From assembly GCA_025194985.1 (NCBI GenBank), contig JAOANE010000046.1, forward strand, positions 103,374-167,373: a DNA stretch of 64,000 nt, read 5' to 3'. This DNA comes from Regnicoccus frigidus (GTDB lineage: Bacteria; Cyanobacteriota; Cyanobacteriia; PCC-6307; Cyanobiaceae). Below the pieces are notes generated by a model. It saw only the letters and a program-made list of their open reading frames with translations, was not told the DNA's origin and did no database searches. This document shows, one piece after another, positions 55,126 to 63,967 of the stretch (positions within the stretch are counted from its first letter, which is position 1; the number at the start of each line of letters is the position of its first letter). A program made the position numbers and the translations under genes.

Positions 55126-55712
55126 CCCGCCCTTTCCACCCAGCTCCCAACCTGGTGAGATCGCTGCCGGTGGCCGGCCGCCCCAGGGTGGTGCCAAAGC
55201 CGTTGCCCTGGCCGTTGCGCCTGCTGAAAGCCCTGTTCAACTTCACCATGGTGCCGCTGCGGGCACCGCTGCTGCTGCTCTTGCTGGCGGTCAGTGTCTA
55301 TCTCGGCATGCATTGGTCGACGCTGGATTCACCGCCTAAAACCCTGCTCTGGACCCTGGACCTCAATCACCATATTTCCTGGACGCTGGAATGTTTTCAG
55401 GCCATCCTGGTCGTCGTCGTCTGCACGATGCCATCACTGCTGATGCGCCAGCTTTCGGCACTGATGGCCGCCAGCCGGGTGATGACCCTGGTCTTGACCC
55501 TTTTTCTGGTCACCATCGCCGCCCTTTATCTGCTGCGGCTGAGTGTGCTGGCCGACATGCTGATTCTGGCCACGTCGGTGCTGTTGGCCCGGCTTGATCT
55601 GACGCGAATTCGAATTGTGCCGCCGCCTATCCCTGCCGCCATTGCCCTGAGCGCCTACGTGATGCTCGGGGTCTGGCTGGGCCGGTTTTGGCATCTTTCG
55701 GCGCAGGCTTAG
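55122..55712 (+). CDS. four-helix membrane protein coupled to the NIL-ferredoxin, unknown family
   Basis: A 196-residue basic protein whose N-terminal 40 residues are cytosolic (VPKPLPWPLRLLK) and which has about four hydrophobic segments: RAPLLLLLLAVSVYLG, FQAILVVVVCTMPSLLM, VMTLVLTLFLVTIAALYLL and ALSAYVMLGVWLGRF. No family is recognised. Its ATG overlaps the stop of the ferredoxin gene by 4 bp, which argues that the two products work together, perhaps as an electron-transfer pair. It ends close to the convergent lytic transglycosylase gene. Confidence 0.7.
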   Translation: MTRPFHPAPNLVRSLPVAGRPRVVPKPLPWPLRLLKALFNFTMVPLRAPLLLLLLAVSVYLGMHWSTLDSPPKTLLWTLDLNHHISWTLECFQAILVVVVCTMPSLLMRQLSALMAASRVMTLVLTLFLVTIAALYLLRLSVLADMLILATSVLLARLDLTRIRIVPPPIPAAIALSAYVMLGVWLGRFWHLSAQA

Positions 55713-57748
55713 GGAGCCGCGCAGCGCAGCCCATCAAACTGCTGGTAGGTCCAGAGATTGCCCAGCACCTTTTTGGTGTAATGCCGGGTCTCGGGGAAGG
55801 GAATGGCCTCCACCCACAGCTCCGGTTCCGTTTGCAGCTGGGGCTCAAGCCAGCCCTGCACGGCCCCGGGACCGGCGTTGTAACTGGCGATCGCCAGAAA
55901 GGGATTGCCCTGCCACAGGCGCAACAGTTCAGCGAGATAGCGCGCTCCCAGCGGGGCATTAATGGCTGGTTGCTGCAGCTGCTCGGTGCTCAGCGGCTTG
56001 CCTGCTAGCTCGGCGGCGGTGGCCGGCATCAGCTGCAGCAGGCCGACGGCGCCTGCTGCTGACGTCACCGCCGCGGCGAAGCGGGATTCCTGCTTGGCCA
56101 CAGCCAGCAAAAACCTGGGATCGATCCCGGCCGCCTGGGCCGCCTGGGAGAACACCGTTCCGTAGCGCACGGGATGGAGTGAACGCTCCAGGTCGAGGCT
56201 GCTCGGACAGGGGGGGGCAATCCAGCGCAGGTTCGCCCGCTCCAGCTGGTCCAGCCCGGTCCAGTCATCGCCGACCCCCTGACGCAGCCGGCCCTCCAGG
56301 ACCAGCAGTTCCGGGGTTGTGGGCTCGGTGTCGCCCCGCTGGTGTCGCCACATCTCCCAGGCTTCCAGGGGCTGGCCAAGCCGCCAGAGCTGATCCAGCC
56401 GAGGCTCACCACTTTGCAGCGGTTGCCAGCTCAGCGGTTCCAATGGCGCGGTTGGTTCCACGGTTGCGAGCAGGAGGCTGCGTTCCCCCTGGCCCAGCCT
56501 CACCTTGGCGCGCCAGCCGTAGTACCCCCAGGGGGAGCGCAGCAGCAGGTCCTGCCAGCGGCGGCGAGCCAGCGCGCTCTGACCCTGGCGCTGCTCGGCA
56601 AACGCAAGCCAGAACTGCTGGCGCGCGGCCTGGGGTTCCGGCAGCCCTTCGGCGGGCAGCGCGCCGAGAACCGCTGCGGCTGCCGCCCACTGCTGCTCCA
56701 GCAGCAGTGGGCGGGCCAGGTCCCACTGCAACTCCCAGCTGGCCGGATCGGCTGGCCAGCGCTTCAGCACCGACTGCCAGCCTTCGCCGCTCTCGATGGC
56801 GCGGCGGGCCTGCACCGGGGCGGTCTGCTGCAACGGGCCGGGCAAGCGGTCCAGCAGCGTCAGGCCCTCTGGCCTCTGACTGAGCAGGCGGGTCGCTTCC
56901 ATGGCCGCAGAGCTGGCGGGCTGGCGCCGGCTCAGGGCCAGCAACCGCTCCGCTCCCTGGCTTTGCTGCTCCTCTTGGCCCTGGAGCAAGGTGCGGCCCA
57001 GGGCCAGCTCAGTGGCGGCCTCGCCGGGCTGGTTACCGCCGGGCTGGTTACCGAGGCAGGCCAGGGCTCCGGCGCCATCGCCCAGCTCCGCCAGGGCTCC
57101 GGCCAGCTGGCTGCGGGCCGTGGCGCTGAGGTTGGCAGCCTGGAGACGGCAGGCCTCGCCGATCTTGCCGGCCGCTCCCGGCCAGCGCGCGCCCCAACGG
57201 GCCAGGTGAAGGGCTCCCTCTAGCAGGGCGTCCGGGCTGGGGCCGGCCTCCACGGCGGCGGCTAAGGCGGCGGGATGGGCCGGGAAGCGTTGCTGCAGCA
57301 GCGCTCGCCTGCTGGGTTCCTGGCGACCGAGCGCATAGAGCGCATCGGCGGTGGCCGGAGCCGACGGGAACCGCCGCAGCAGCTGACGCCAGAGGAGTTC
57401 GGCTTCGCCGTCCTGGCCCAGGTCCGTGGCGGCCTGAGCGTCGAGTTTGAGCACCAGTGCCGCCAGAGGGTCGCTGCCCCAGGCCTGACCAGCCAGCAGG
57501 AGGCGCTGCCGGGTGGGTTCGGCCTTGGCGCCAGCCTGGAGCAGCAGGCTGGCCTCCCGTCGCCGCTGGGGATCGGGATCCCAGCGGCGACTGCGCACCA
57601 GTTGGTCCGAGGGTGTGGCGGGGGTCGGCAGGGGCCGCCGCTGCAGGGCCTGGCGGCCGAGGAAGAGCACGGCGCCGCTGCCCACGATGGTGAGGGCAAG
57701 GGTCAGCAGGCCCCGCGCTGGAGAGGCGATGGCAGGGGGTTGGGGCAC
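55709..57748 (-). CDS. soluble lytic transglycosylase (Slt type)
   Basis: The 679-residue exported protein has an N-terminal hydrophobic signal/anchor (GLLTLALTIVGSGAVLFLG), a long helical superhelix region and a C-terminal SLT domain: catalytic Glu in AVAKQESRF, then AVGLLQLMPATAAELA, INAPLGARYLAELL and AIASYNAGPGAVQGW. It cleaves glycan strands of peptidoglycan during growth. The superhelix contains a tandem pentapeptide (GNQPG-GNQPG) encoded by an exact 15-bp duplication. Confidence 0.92.
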   Translation of the reverse strand: MPQPPAIASPARGLLTLALTIVGSGAVLFLGRQALQRRPLPTPATPSDQLVRSRRWDPDPQRRREASLLLQAGAKAEPTRQRLLLAGQAWGSDPLAALVLKLDAQAATDLGQDGEAELLWRQLLRRFPSAPATADALYALGRQEPSRRALLQQRFPAHPAALAAAVEAGPSPDALLEGALHLARWGARWPGAAGKIGEACRLQAANLSATARSQLAGALAELGDGAGALACLGNQPGGNQPGEAATELALGRTLLQGQEEQQSQGAERLLALSRRQPASSAAMEATRLLSQRPEGLTLLDRLPGPLQQTAPVQARRAIESGEGWQSVLKRWPADPASWELQWDLARPLLLEQQWAAAAAVLGALPAEGLPEPQAARQQFWLAFAEQRQGQSALARRRWQDLLLRSPWGYYGWRAKVRLGQGERSLLLATVEPTAPLEPLSWQPLQSGEPRLDQLWRLGQPLEAWEMWRHQRGDTEPTTPELLVLEGRLRQGVGDDWTGLDQLERANLRWIAPPCPSSLDLERSLHPVRYGTVFSQAAQAAGIDPRFLLAVAKQESRFAAAVTSAAGAVGLLQLMPATAAELAGKPLSTEQLQQPAINAPLGARYLAELLRLWQGNPFLAIASYNAGPGAVQGWLEPQLQTEPELWVEAIPFPETRHYTKKVLGNLWTYQQFDGLRCAAP
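57023..57052. repeat. exact 15-bp tandem duplication inside the transglycosylase gene
   Basis: GCCGGGCTGGTTACC occurs twice in succession (57023-57037 and 57038-57052) without any mismatch, adding the five residues GNQPG to the Slt protein in frame. Confidence 0.9.
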
Positions 57749-57817
57749 GGAGAGGGACGGGAGCGGCCGAGGCCTTCCTCAGCTGCCGGCATTCTGGGGG
57801 GACAGCTTCACCGCACC

Positions 57818-58036
57818 ATGGGCCTGTTTCCATCGCTTCCAGCCCGTTTCACCACCCTGCCCGGAGCTGCCCAGCGCCGCCGGGCCGTGGCGGTGGTCCT
57901 GACCGCTGGGCTTGTGGTGGCCCTGCGGCCGATCTGGCCGCTCCAGGCCCTGCCGGGCTGGGTGGTGGGCAGCCTGTTGCTCTGGGCCATCGCTGAATTG
58001 GTGCGCTGGGCCTGGTGGCCCCGCCGCAGCGCGTAA
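57818..58036 (+). CDS. small membrane protein, hypothetical
   Basis: The frame from ATG 57818 gives 72 residues: a basic N-terminus (FTTLPGAAQRRRAVAVV) and two hydrophobic segments (VVLTAGLVVALRPIWPLQAL and WVVGSLLLWAIAELVRWAWW). No family recognised. It lies just upstream of glmM on the same strand, divergent from the transglycosylase gene, and the spacing (26 bp to glmM) suggests one transcript. It could be a chance frame, but the clean start and hydrophobicity favour a gene. Confidence 0.5.
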   Translation: MGLFPSLPARFTTLPGAAQRRRAVAVVLTAGLVVALRPIWPLQALPGWVVGSLLLWAIAELVRWAWWPRRSA

Positions 58037-58062
58037 CCTGCAGCCCAGCGATAGGTGCCCGG

Positions 58063-59475
58063 ATGACGGAGCTGGCGTCCCTTCCCGTCGGTCCACCCCA
58101 GGGTTCCTCCACCCCCGGTTTCGGCACCGATGGCATCCGTGGCCGGGTCGGCACCCTGATCACCCCAGCGCTGGCCCTGCAGGTGGGCTACTGGTGCGGC
58201 CATGTGCTGCCGGCCAAGGGGCCCGTGCTGATCGGCATGGACTCCCGCACCAGCAGTCCGATGCTGGCTGCGGCGCTGACGGCGGGCCTGACCGCTGCGG
58301 GCCGTGAAGTGTGGAACCTCGGGCTTTGTCCTACCCCGGCGGTTCCCGGCAGCATCCGCCGCCTGGGAGCGGCCGGAGGGTTGATGGTTTCCGCCAGCCA
58401 CAACCCACCGGAAGACAACGGCATCAAGTTGTTCGGCTCCTCCGGCGCCAAACTCAGCAGAGAGGTGCAGCAGGCCATCGAAGCCGGTCTGCGCGGTGAG
58501 CCTGGGGCCACCGCCACGAACGACCGGGGGGAAGATGGGGCCTACCGCTGCGGCCCGGCCCACCAACGCACCGACTTGCTGGCTGACTACAGCACCGCGT
58601 TGCTGGAGAGCGTGGCGGGAAGCCGTCTGCAGGGCTGCAAAATCGTTCTCGATCTCTGCTGGGGATCGGCCACCGCCTGTGGCGTTGAGGTGTTCCGGGC
58701 CCTGGGCGCCGACCTCCAGGTGCTGCATGGCGAGCCCGATGGACGCCGCATCAATGTGGGTTGCGGCAGCACCCACCTGGAGCCATTACGCCAGGCTGTG
58801 CTGGCGTCAGGGGCCCAGATGGGCTTTGCCTTTGATGGCGATGCCGATCGCATGCTGGCCGTCGATGGCCGCGGCCGGGTGGTGGACGGCGATCAGATTC
58901 TCTTTCTCTGGGGTGGGGCCCTGCAGGAAGCCGCCCAGCTGCCGGACAACCGCCTGGTGGCCACGGTGATGTCCAACCTCGGCTTCGAGCGGGCCTGGCA
59001 GGGCCGTGGCGGCCTACTCGATCGCACCGCCGTCGGCGACCAGCATGTCCACGCCGCCATGGAGGCCAGCGGTGCGGCCCTGGGCGGTGAACAATCCGGC
59101 CACATCCTTTCGCTGCAGCACGGCATGAGCGGCGATGGCCTGCTCACAGCCCTGCAGGTGGCCAGCCTGATCCATGGCCGGGGCGGGTCCCTGGCTGAGT
59201 GGATGGAGAGCAGTTTCCGTCCCTACCCCCAGCGGCTGGTCAATGTCATCGTCCCCGCCCTGGAACGCCGCCAGCACTGGCAGCAGAGTGAGCCATTACG
59301 CCGGGCAGTGGAGCAGGCGGAAGCCTCGATGGCCGGCTCCGGCCGGGTGCTGGTGCGGGCCAGCGGCACCGAACCACTCCTGCGTGTGATGGTCGAGGCG
59401 GCCGAGCAGGACCAGGTGGATCACTGGTCGTCCCATCTGGCGGCCCTGGCCCAGTCCGAGCTCAACCCGGCCTGA
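58063..59475 (+). CDS. glmM: phosphoglucosamine mutase
   Basis: GlmM turns glucosamine-6-P into glucosamine-1-P, following GlmS (also in this window). The 470-residue protein has FGTDGIRGRVG, the phosphoserine site VSASHNPPEDNGIK (Ser112), the metal-binding loop DGDADRM and the C-terminal phosphate site RASGTEPLLRVM. The ATG at 58063 starts shortly before the homology. Its 3' end overlaps the convergent BadF-type kinase gene by 14 bp. Confidence 0.96.
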   Translation: MTELASLPVGPPQGSSTPGFGTDGIRGRVGTLITPALALQVGYWCGHVLPAKGPVLIGMDSRTSSPMLAAALTAGLTAAGREVWNLGLCPTPAVPGSIRRLGAAGGLMVSASHNPPEDNGIKLFGSSGAKLSREVQQAIEAGLRGEPGATATNDRGEDGAYRCGPAHQRTDLLADYSTALLESVAGSRLQGCKIVLDLCWGSATACGVEVFRALGADLQVLHGEPDGRRINVGCGSTHLEPLRQAVLASGAQMGFAFDGDADRMLAVDGRGRVVDGDQILFLWGGALQEAAQLPDNRLVATVMSNLGFERAWQGRGGLLDRTAVGDQHVHAAMEASGAALGGEQSGHILSLQHGMSGDGLLTALQVASLIHGRGGSLAEWMESSFRPYPQRLVNVIVPALERRQHWQQSEPLRRAVEQAEASMAGSGRVLVRASGTEPLLRVMVEAAEQDQVDHWSSHLAALAQSELNPA

Positions 59476-60472
59476 TCCGCAGGCTGTTGATCGGCAGGCT
59501 GTCGGCGGCCAGCCACAGGGCTCCCTGACAGGCATCACCGCGGGCAGTCACGCTGCTGGCATCCGGCAGGACATGGCCCAGGGCGGCGGTGAAGGCGGCG
59601 GCGAAGCGGGGCAGGTGCGTCAGGGCGCCCCCGAGTCCGCAGACCTGCGCCTGCTCCATGGCCAGGGCGCGGGCGACACCGTGCACCAGGCCCGCCAGAC
59701 CGAGGGCCGAGGCGTCGAGCACGGCCTGGGCTTCGGCGTCTCCCCTGGCGGCCAGAGCGTCCACCGTCGGCGCGAGCCGGGCAAAGCCTGCCGCGCCGAA
59801 GTTGGGGTCCACCGCCAGGGCCTTGATGGTCTGGGCAGAGGCTGGCTGGGCTAAGGCCTGCCAGATCGCCTGCCGCAAGGGGGATTCGCCGCGGCGTCCA
59901 TCGGCCATCTCCAGGGAGAGGCTCAAGGCGTCGCGCCCGATGTCGCAGGCGGAGCCGGAGCGATCCAGCAGCCAGCCCCAGCCTCCGCAGCGGTGTTCCC
60001 GGCCGGCCGAATCCTGGCCCAAGGCGATGCTGCCGGTGCCGCTGATCACCACGATGCCGGCGCTGTTGCCCTGGAGGTCGCCATGGGCCCCGCGCAGGGC
60101 CGTGCGCTCATCGCCGGTGACCAAAACCTGGGGCAAGGGCATGGCCAGCGCGGCGGCCGCCAGGGCCCTGCCTTGTTCTTGGATGGCGGTGCCCTGCTCG
60201 ATGCCGCTGGCCCCGACGGCGGCCGCTGCGAGATCGGGCTGCGTTCCGGGCCCGAGGGCCTGGCCAAGGCTGGTTGTCAGCGCCAGCGCAAAACGCTCCG
60301 GCCCCCCGCTCGCCGCCAGATGGCTGACCCCCGGACCTCTGCCCTCGGCCACGGTGAACAGGCGTCCATCGCCGCGCAGGCGGGCCAGTCGGCAGGTGGT
60401 GTGGGTCTGGCCGGCATCGAAGCCAGCCAGCAGGGGACCTGCGATCGCTCCGCTTTCAGTGGTTGCGGTCAT
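59462..60472 (-). CDS. BadF/BadG-type ATPase, probable N-acetylglucosamine kinase
   Basis: The 336-residue protein has the ASKHA phosphate-1 motif LLAGFDAGQTHTTC, the adenosine/phosphate-2 segment IVVISGTGSIALG and WGWLLDRSGSACDIGRDAL, which are typical of bacterial and eukaryotic N-acetylglucosamine kinases (BcrAD_BadFG family). It would phosphorylate recycled GlcNAc from wall turnover, placing it next to glmM logically. Its start overlaps the ictB stop by 17 bp. Other sugar or CoA-related activity is possible. Confidence 0.82.
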   Translation of the reverse strand: MTATTESGAIAGPLLAGFDAGQTHTTCRLARLRGDGRLFTVAEGRGPGVSHLAASGGPERFALALTTSLGQALGPGTQPDLAAAAVGASGIEQGTAIQEQGRALAAAALAMPLPQVLVTGDERTALRGAHGDLQGNSAGIVVISGTGSIALGQDSAGREHRCGGWGWLLDRSGSACDIGRDALSLSLEMADGRRGESPLRQAIWQALAQPASAQTIKALAVDPNFGAAGFARLAPTVDALAARGDAEAQAVLDASALGLAGLVHGVARALAMEQAQVCGLGGALTHLPRFAAAFTAALGHVLPDASSVTARGDACQGALWLAADSLPINSLRIRPG

Positions 60473-61814
60473 CTGACGGGGGCAGGACGGCCAGGGTGGC
60501 CAGGCAGAGCCAAGCGGTCAGTTGAACTTCCGGCCGGAAAAAGATCGTGTCGGTGAGGCCCTGCACCCCGAGGCCGACGATGGCCGCCAGGGCCCCGATC
60601 GCCGGCAGGGCCAGGCCTGCCGGGCTGCGCAACTGGCTCAGGCCGCAGCGGACACTGCTCCAGAACAGGCCAAGTCCGGCGAGCAGCCCCGGCAGCCCCC
60701 CCTCGACGGCCAGTTCCAGGGGAATGGAATAGGCGCTGAGGGCATTGAACTTGGGCTGTTGGTAGAGGGGGTAGATCAGGTTGAAGGCGTTGTTCCCCGG
60801 GCCGATGCCCAGCCAGGGGCGGTCCTGAATCATCTGCAGGACCGCCATCCAGACGTTGATGCGGAAATTGTTGGAGCTGTCTTCCCGACCTGCCAGCAAA
60901 CTCATCAGCCGCACCTGCAGCGGCTCCACCAGGGCGATCGCTACCGCCAGGGCCGCAGCTCCGAGCAGCAGCAGCAACAACGGAAACAGGCGTTGCCAGA
61001 GCACGGGCCAGTGTCCGATCCAGCGCCAGACCAGCAACAGTCCCAGGCTGCCCAGGGCTGCCACCAGGCCCAGCCAGCCTCCGCGGCTGTAGGTGAAGTA
61101 GAGGGCCGTACTGCCCAATAGCAGCGAGGTGAGCGCGAAAAGGCGGCCACCTACGCCCCGCCAACGCAGCAGGGCCACCACCGCCAGCGGCAGGATCGGC
61201 AGCAGATAGCCCGCCAGCAGGTTGGGGTTCCCCAGGGTGCTGTAGATCCGCACAGTGCCGCGGGCGACTGAATTCGGATCCGACCAGCGGGCCAGGGCAG
61301 AGGAATCGACGTAAAGCTGGCGGATGCCGATCACCGACGCCAGCAACTGACCAGCCAGCAGGGCGGCCACGATCCGGTCCCACCAAGCCGGAGAGTTCGC
61401 CAGCAACTGGCGCATCAGGGCATAGACGCCGAGGTAGCTGAGCAGCTTCAGCAGGCCCTTGGCGGCGGCGGTGGGAACCGGCGAGAAGCCTGTGGCCAGC
61501 ACCGCCACCCCCAGCAGCAGCAGCAACCAGCCGCTGATCGGTCCGATCCGCCCCGCTGGCGTCCGCAGCGCCCAGAGCATCCAGAGCAGGCCGCAGGCCA
61601 GAACCAGCAGGGCCAGGCCCGCCCGGGTCAGGAACGGCAGGCCGGCCATCAAGATGCAGAGCACCAGCCCCGAGAGGCCGGCCAGCTGCCGTGACAACAA
61701 ACCGGTTGGGGCGTCAGCCAGCAGGCCCTGCCAGCGCAGCAACCAGGGAACCGGCGCGGGGATCGGCGCAGGGATGGCCGGTGGAATTGGCGGGGCTGGA
61801 GCGGCGGCCGGCAT
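60456..61814 (-). CDS. ictB: IctB-type O-antigen ligase/Wzy-family membrane protein
   Basis: A 452-residue protein with 10-11 membrane helices. It has the segments STLGNPNLLAGYLLPILPL, FTYSRGGWLG, EDSSNNFRINVWMAVLQMIQDRPWLGIGPGNNAFNLIYP and QGLTDTIFFRPEVQ, the hallmarks of IctB, once proposed as a bicarbonate transporter, and of the O-antigen ligase family. The N-terminus is Pro/Ala-rich and repetitive (about residues 1-23). Ligase or polymerase activity on a surface glycan is equally possible. It is downstream of trmB on the same strand. Confidence 0.88.
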   Translation of the reverse strand: MPAAAPAPPIPPAIPAPIPAPVPWLLRWQGLLADAPTGLLSRQLAGLSGLVLCILMAGLPFLTRAGLALLVLACGLLWMLWALRTPAGRIGPISGWLLLLLGVAVLATGFSPVPTAAAKGLLKLLSYLGVYALMRQLLANSPAWWDRIVAALLAGQLLASVIGIRQLYVDSSALARWSDPNSVARGTVRIYSTLGNPNLLAGYLLPILPLAVVALLRWRGVGGRLFALTSLLLGSTALYFTYSRGGWLGLVAALGSLGLLLVWRWIGHWPVLWQRLFPLLLLLLGAAALAVAIALVEPLQVRLMSLLAGREDSSNNFRINVWMAVLQMIQDRPWLGIGPGNNAFNLIYPLYQQPKFNALSAYSIPLELAVEGGLPGLLAGLGLFWSSVRCGLSQLRSPAGLALPAIGALAAIVGLGVQGLTDTIFFRPEVQLTAWLCLATLAVLPPSDDRNH

Positions 61815-61858
61815 CAGACGGGTTGGGAAATCGCTGCGGAAGGTGCTGGATCGGGGCC

Positions 61859-62563
61859 TTACGCAGCGCTGATGGCGCGATTATGGGTGGCCTCGGCAAC
61901 CGCCTCCAGCCTGGCGAGGGGTCGCAACGCTGCCGTTGTGCGCTGGTAGAGCACCCGGTAGACGGGTTGGCCTTGGCTGAGCACGTGCTGCTCCCGCTCG
62001 CTGGCCACCGGCAGCGGATTGGTCGTTCGCCAGGGCCGTGGGTCAGTTCTGGGCCGATCGAAGGCGCCGCAGGCTTCGCTGAGCGCCACCATCGGCTCGA
62101 TCACAGCGGCGACATCGCTCTGCAGGAACAGCTCGCCTCCCGGGGCGAGGGCGCTGGCGATGGCATGGAGAAGCGCTGGTTGCAGCACACGGCGCTTCTG
62201 GTGTTTCCGCTTGAACCAGGGATCGGGAAACTGGATCGTCACCCGTTGCAGCTGGCCGGGCGGCAGAGCGGTGAGCCAGTCCTGGAGGCTCACATTGGCG
62301 TTGCAGAACCGGAAAGCAACATTGCCGAGCCCCAGATGCTCGCGGTCGCGCTCGGCGGCGTCAACGAGGCCTCGGCGAATTTCGACTCCGAAGAAGTTCC
62401 AATCCGGCTGCTGGGGAGCCAGCGCCAGCAGGAAGCGGCCCCTGGCGCTGCCGATGTCGAGGTGAAGGGGTTGGCGCGGATGGCTGAAGAGGGCCTGTGG
62501 CGGTGGCAGGGTCCGCGGCTGCTGGTGGACGCTGCTGAGCGGATTGACGTGCTGACGCACCAT
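61859..62563 (-). CDS. trmB: tRNA (guanine-N7-)-methyltransferase
   Basis: TrmB methylates G46 in the variable loop of tRNAs. The 234-residue SAM enzyme shows LHLDIGSARGRFLLALA (SAM site), VEIRRGLVD, the diagnostic TIQFPDPWFKRKHQKRRVL, and GGELFLQSDV. ATG 62563 is 4 bp after the stop of the FIST gene, so the two are coupled. ictB follows by about 45 bp. Confidence 0.96.
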   Translation of the reverse strand: MVRQHVNPLSSVHQQPRTLPPPQALFSHPRQPLHLDIGSARGRFLLALAPQQPDWNFFGVEIRRGLVDAAERDREHLGLGNVAFRFCNANVSLQDWLTALPPGQLQRVTIQFPDPWFKRKHQKRRVLQPALLHAIASALAPGGELFLQSDVAAVIEPMVALSEACGAFDRPRTDPRPWRTTNPLPVASEREQHVLSQGQPVYRVLYQRTTAALRPLARLEAVAEATHNRAISAA

Positions 62564-62567
62564 CCGC

Positions 62568-63908
62568 TCACTCCCCCGCCGCCGCCTGGTCCGGCGGGAT
62601 GTTGGGCACCAGAAAGCCCCAGCTGGCGGTGTAGCCATGCAGATAGGTGGTGCCGGCCACGGGGCCGATTTCGCCATTGCAGAAGGCGCCGGCGATGGGC
62701 AGGGCGGGGAACTGCTCATGGCAGAGCGTCACGTCGCCATCCGGCTGGCCATAGAGCCCCTGGCCCCGACCCAGGCAGGCAAACACCAGGGCGGCGAGCG
62801 GGGTGCTTTCGTGTGTGGCCTGGCGGCGCAGCAACAGGCGTAGCTCCTGGCGTGAGGCGGCGGCATCACGGAGCTGAAACTGCACCTGCTGGCCGACCCG
62901 CAGGCGCTCGGCCACGGCCACGGCGCCATTGCGGGGATCGACGCCCAGCAGGTTGCGTACAAGAAAGGCGGTGGGCTCGGGAGGGTTGCCTGGGCCTGCA
63001 AGGCTGAAACTGCTGCGACCCACGCCCAGAAACAAGGAGTGCCGGACCTGCTCCCGTTCAACGGGAGTCAGCGACTGGAGGATTCCCTGCAGGCAGTTCA
63101 CCGGCGTGTTGCGTTCCTGTCCTGCACTGAGTTGCAGAACAACGTTGCGCTCGGCCTTCTCGATTTCAAAGACCGGGCCGATCGGCCGGCAGCCCTGTGC
63201 CACCACCGGGTCAATCCGCCAGCCGCCGCCGATCAAGCAGCCCACCGCACCACGCACGACCCGGTCGTTGATCAACAGCGACCCGTGGTTGGAACTGTGA
63301 TGGCCAGCGATTCCACCGATCTTGTCGACGCCGGGAAAGCCGTAGTCGATGCCGCTGATCAGATCATTGATCGACTCACTGGTGGGATCGACGAACAGCA
63401 ACATCGAGCGCGCGAGGGCGGGATCGGCACCGACCCAATTCACCCAGTCCTGGCTGTCGCCGTCGAGATCCGGCAGGACTTTGGTGTCGAGCTCGAACAG
63501 CTGCAGCTCGGCGCCCGGCAGACGGAGCAGGATCACGCTCAGCGCCGGTTGCTGCTCCACTTCATGGGCAGCCCCTTGGGCATCGCTGCCGACCACACCA
63601 CCACCGGCGCAGCCGATCCAGTGGCATGCATTGATTTTGGCGCGCAGCAACGGCAGCAGGCGCGGCAGGTCGCTGGCATAACTGGAGGCACAAAACACCA
63701 GGGCGAGGTCTGCCGGAGACCGCCTGTCGAGGTTTTGCACCACCTCGTCGACAGCGCCCTCAATTGAGGCGTTGCGGGAAAGAGCCGTCTGGGCGGAGGC
63801 CGTTTCGTCGCTCCCTGGAAACCAGGAGGGCTTAACCCAGGACGACCCAAGCCAGGAAGATCCAAGCCAGGAAGATCCAAGCCAGGAAGGCAGTGAGAGC
63901 GGAGACAT
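62568..63908 (-). CDS. FIST-domain protein with N-terminal pentapeptide repeats
   Basis: The 446-residue protein has FIST N- and C-type sensory domains: ADLALVFCASSYA, WIGCAGGGVVGSDAQ, GFPGVDKIGGIAG, VGCLIGGGWRIDPVVAQGCRPIGP and, at the end, PIAGAFCNGEIGPVAGTTYLHGYTASWG. FIST domains are presumed to bind small ligands such as amino acids. The first 30 residues carry LGSSW repeated three times, encoded by 15-bp tandem DNA repeats, and are absent from the family core. It starts the FIST-trmB-ictB-kinase run. Confidence 0.88.
   Translation of the reverse strand: MSPLSLPSWLGSSWLGSSWLGSSWVKPSWFPGSDETASAQTALSRNASIEGAVDEVVQNLDRRSPADLALVFCASSYASDLPRLLPLLRAKINACHWIGCAGGGVVGSDAQGAAHEVEQQPALSVILLRLPGAELQLFELDTKVLPDLDGDSQDWVNWVGADPALARSMLLFVDPTSESINDLISGIDYGFPGVDKIGGIAGHHSSNHGSLLINDRVVRGAVGCLIGGGWRIDPVVAQGCRPIGPVFEIEKAERNVVLQLSAGQERNTPVNCLQGILQSLTPVEREQVRHSLFLGVGRSSFSLAGPGNPPEPTAFLVRNLLGVDPRNGAVAVAERLRVGQQVQFQLRDAAASRQELRLLLRRQATHESTPLAALVFACLGRGQGLYGQPDGDVTLCHEQFPALPIAGAFCNGEIGPVAGTTYLHGYTASWGFLVPNIPPDQAAAGE
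63847..63891. repeat. three-unit 15-bp tandem repeat at the FIST gene 5' end
   Basis: CCAAGCCAGGAAGAT is present twice exactly (63847-63861, 63862-63876) and once with the last two bases changed (63877-63891, ending GC). It codes, on the minus strand, for the LGSSW repeats of the FIST protein. Confidence 0.88.
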
Positions 63909-63967
63909 GGCTCGGACCCTACTGCCGATGCACGACTACGGATAATGGCGCTTCCCGTACCCCGTCT

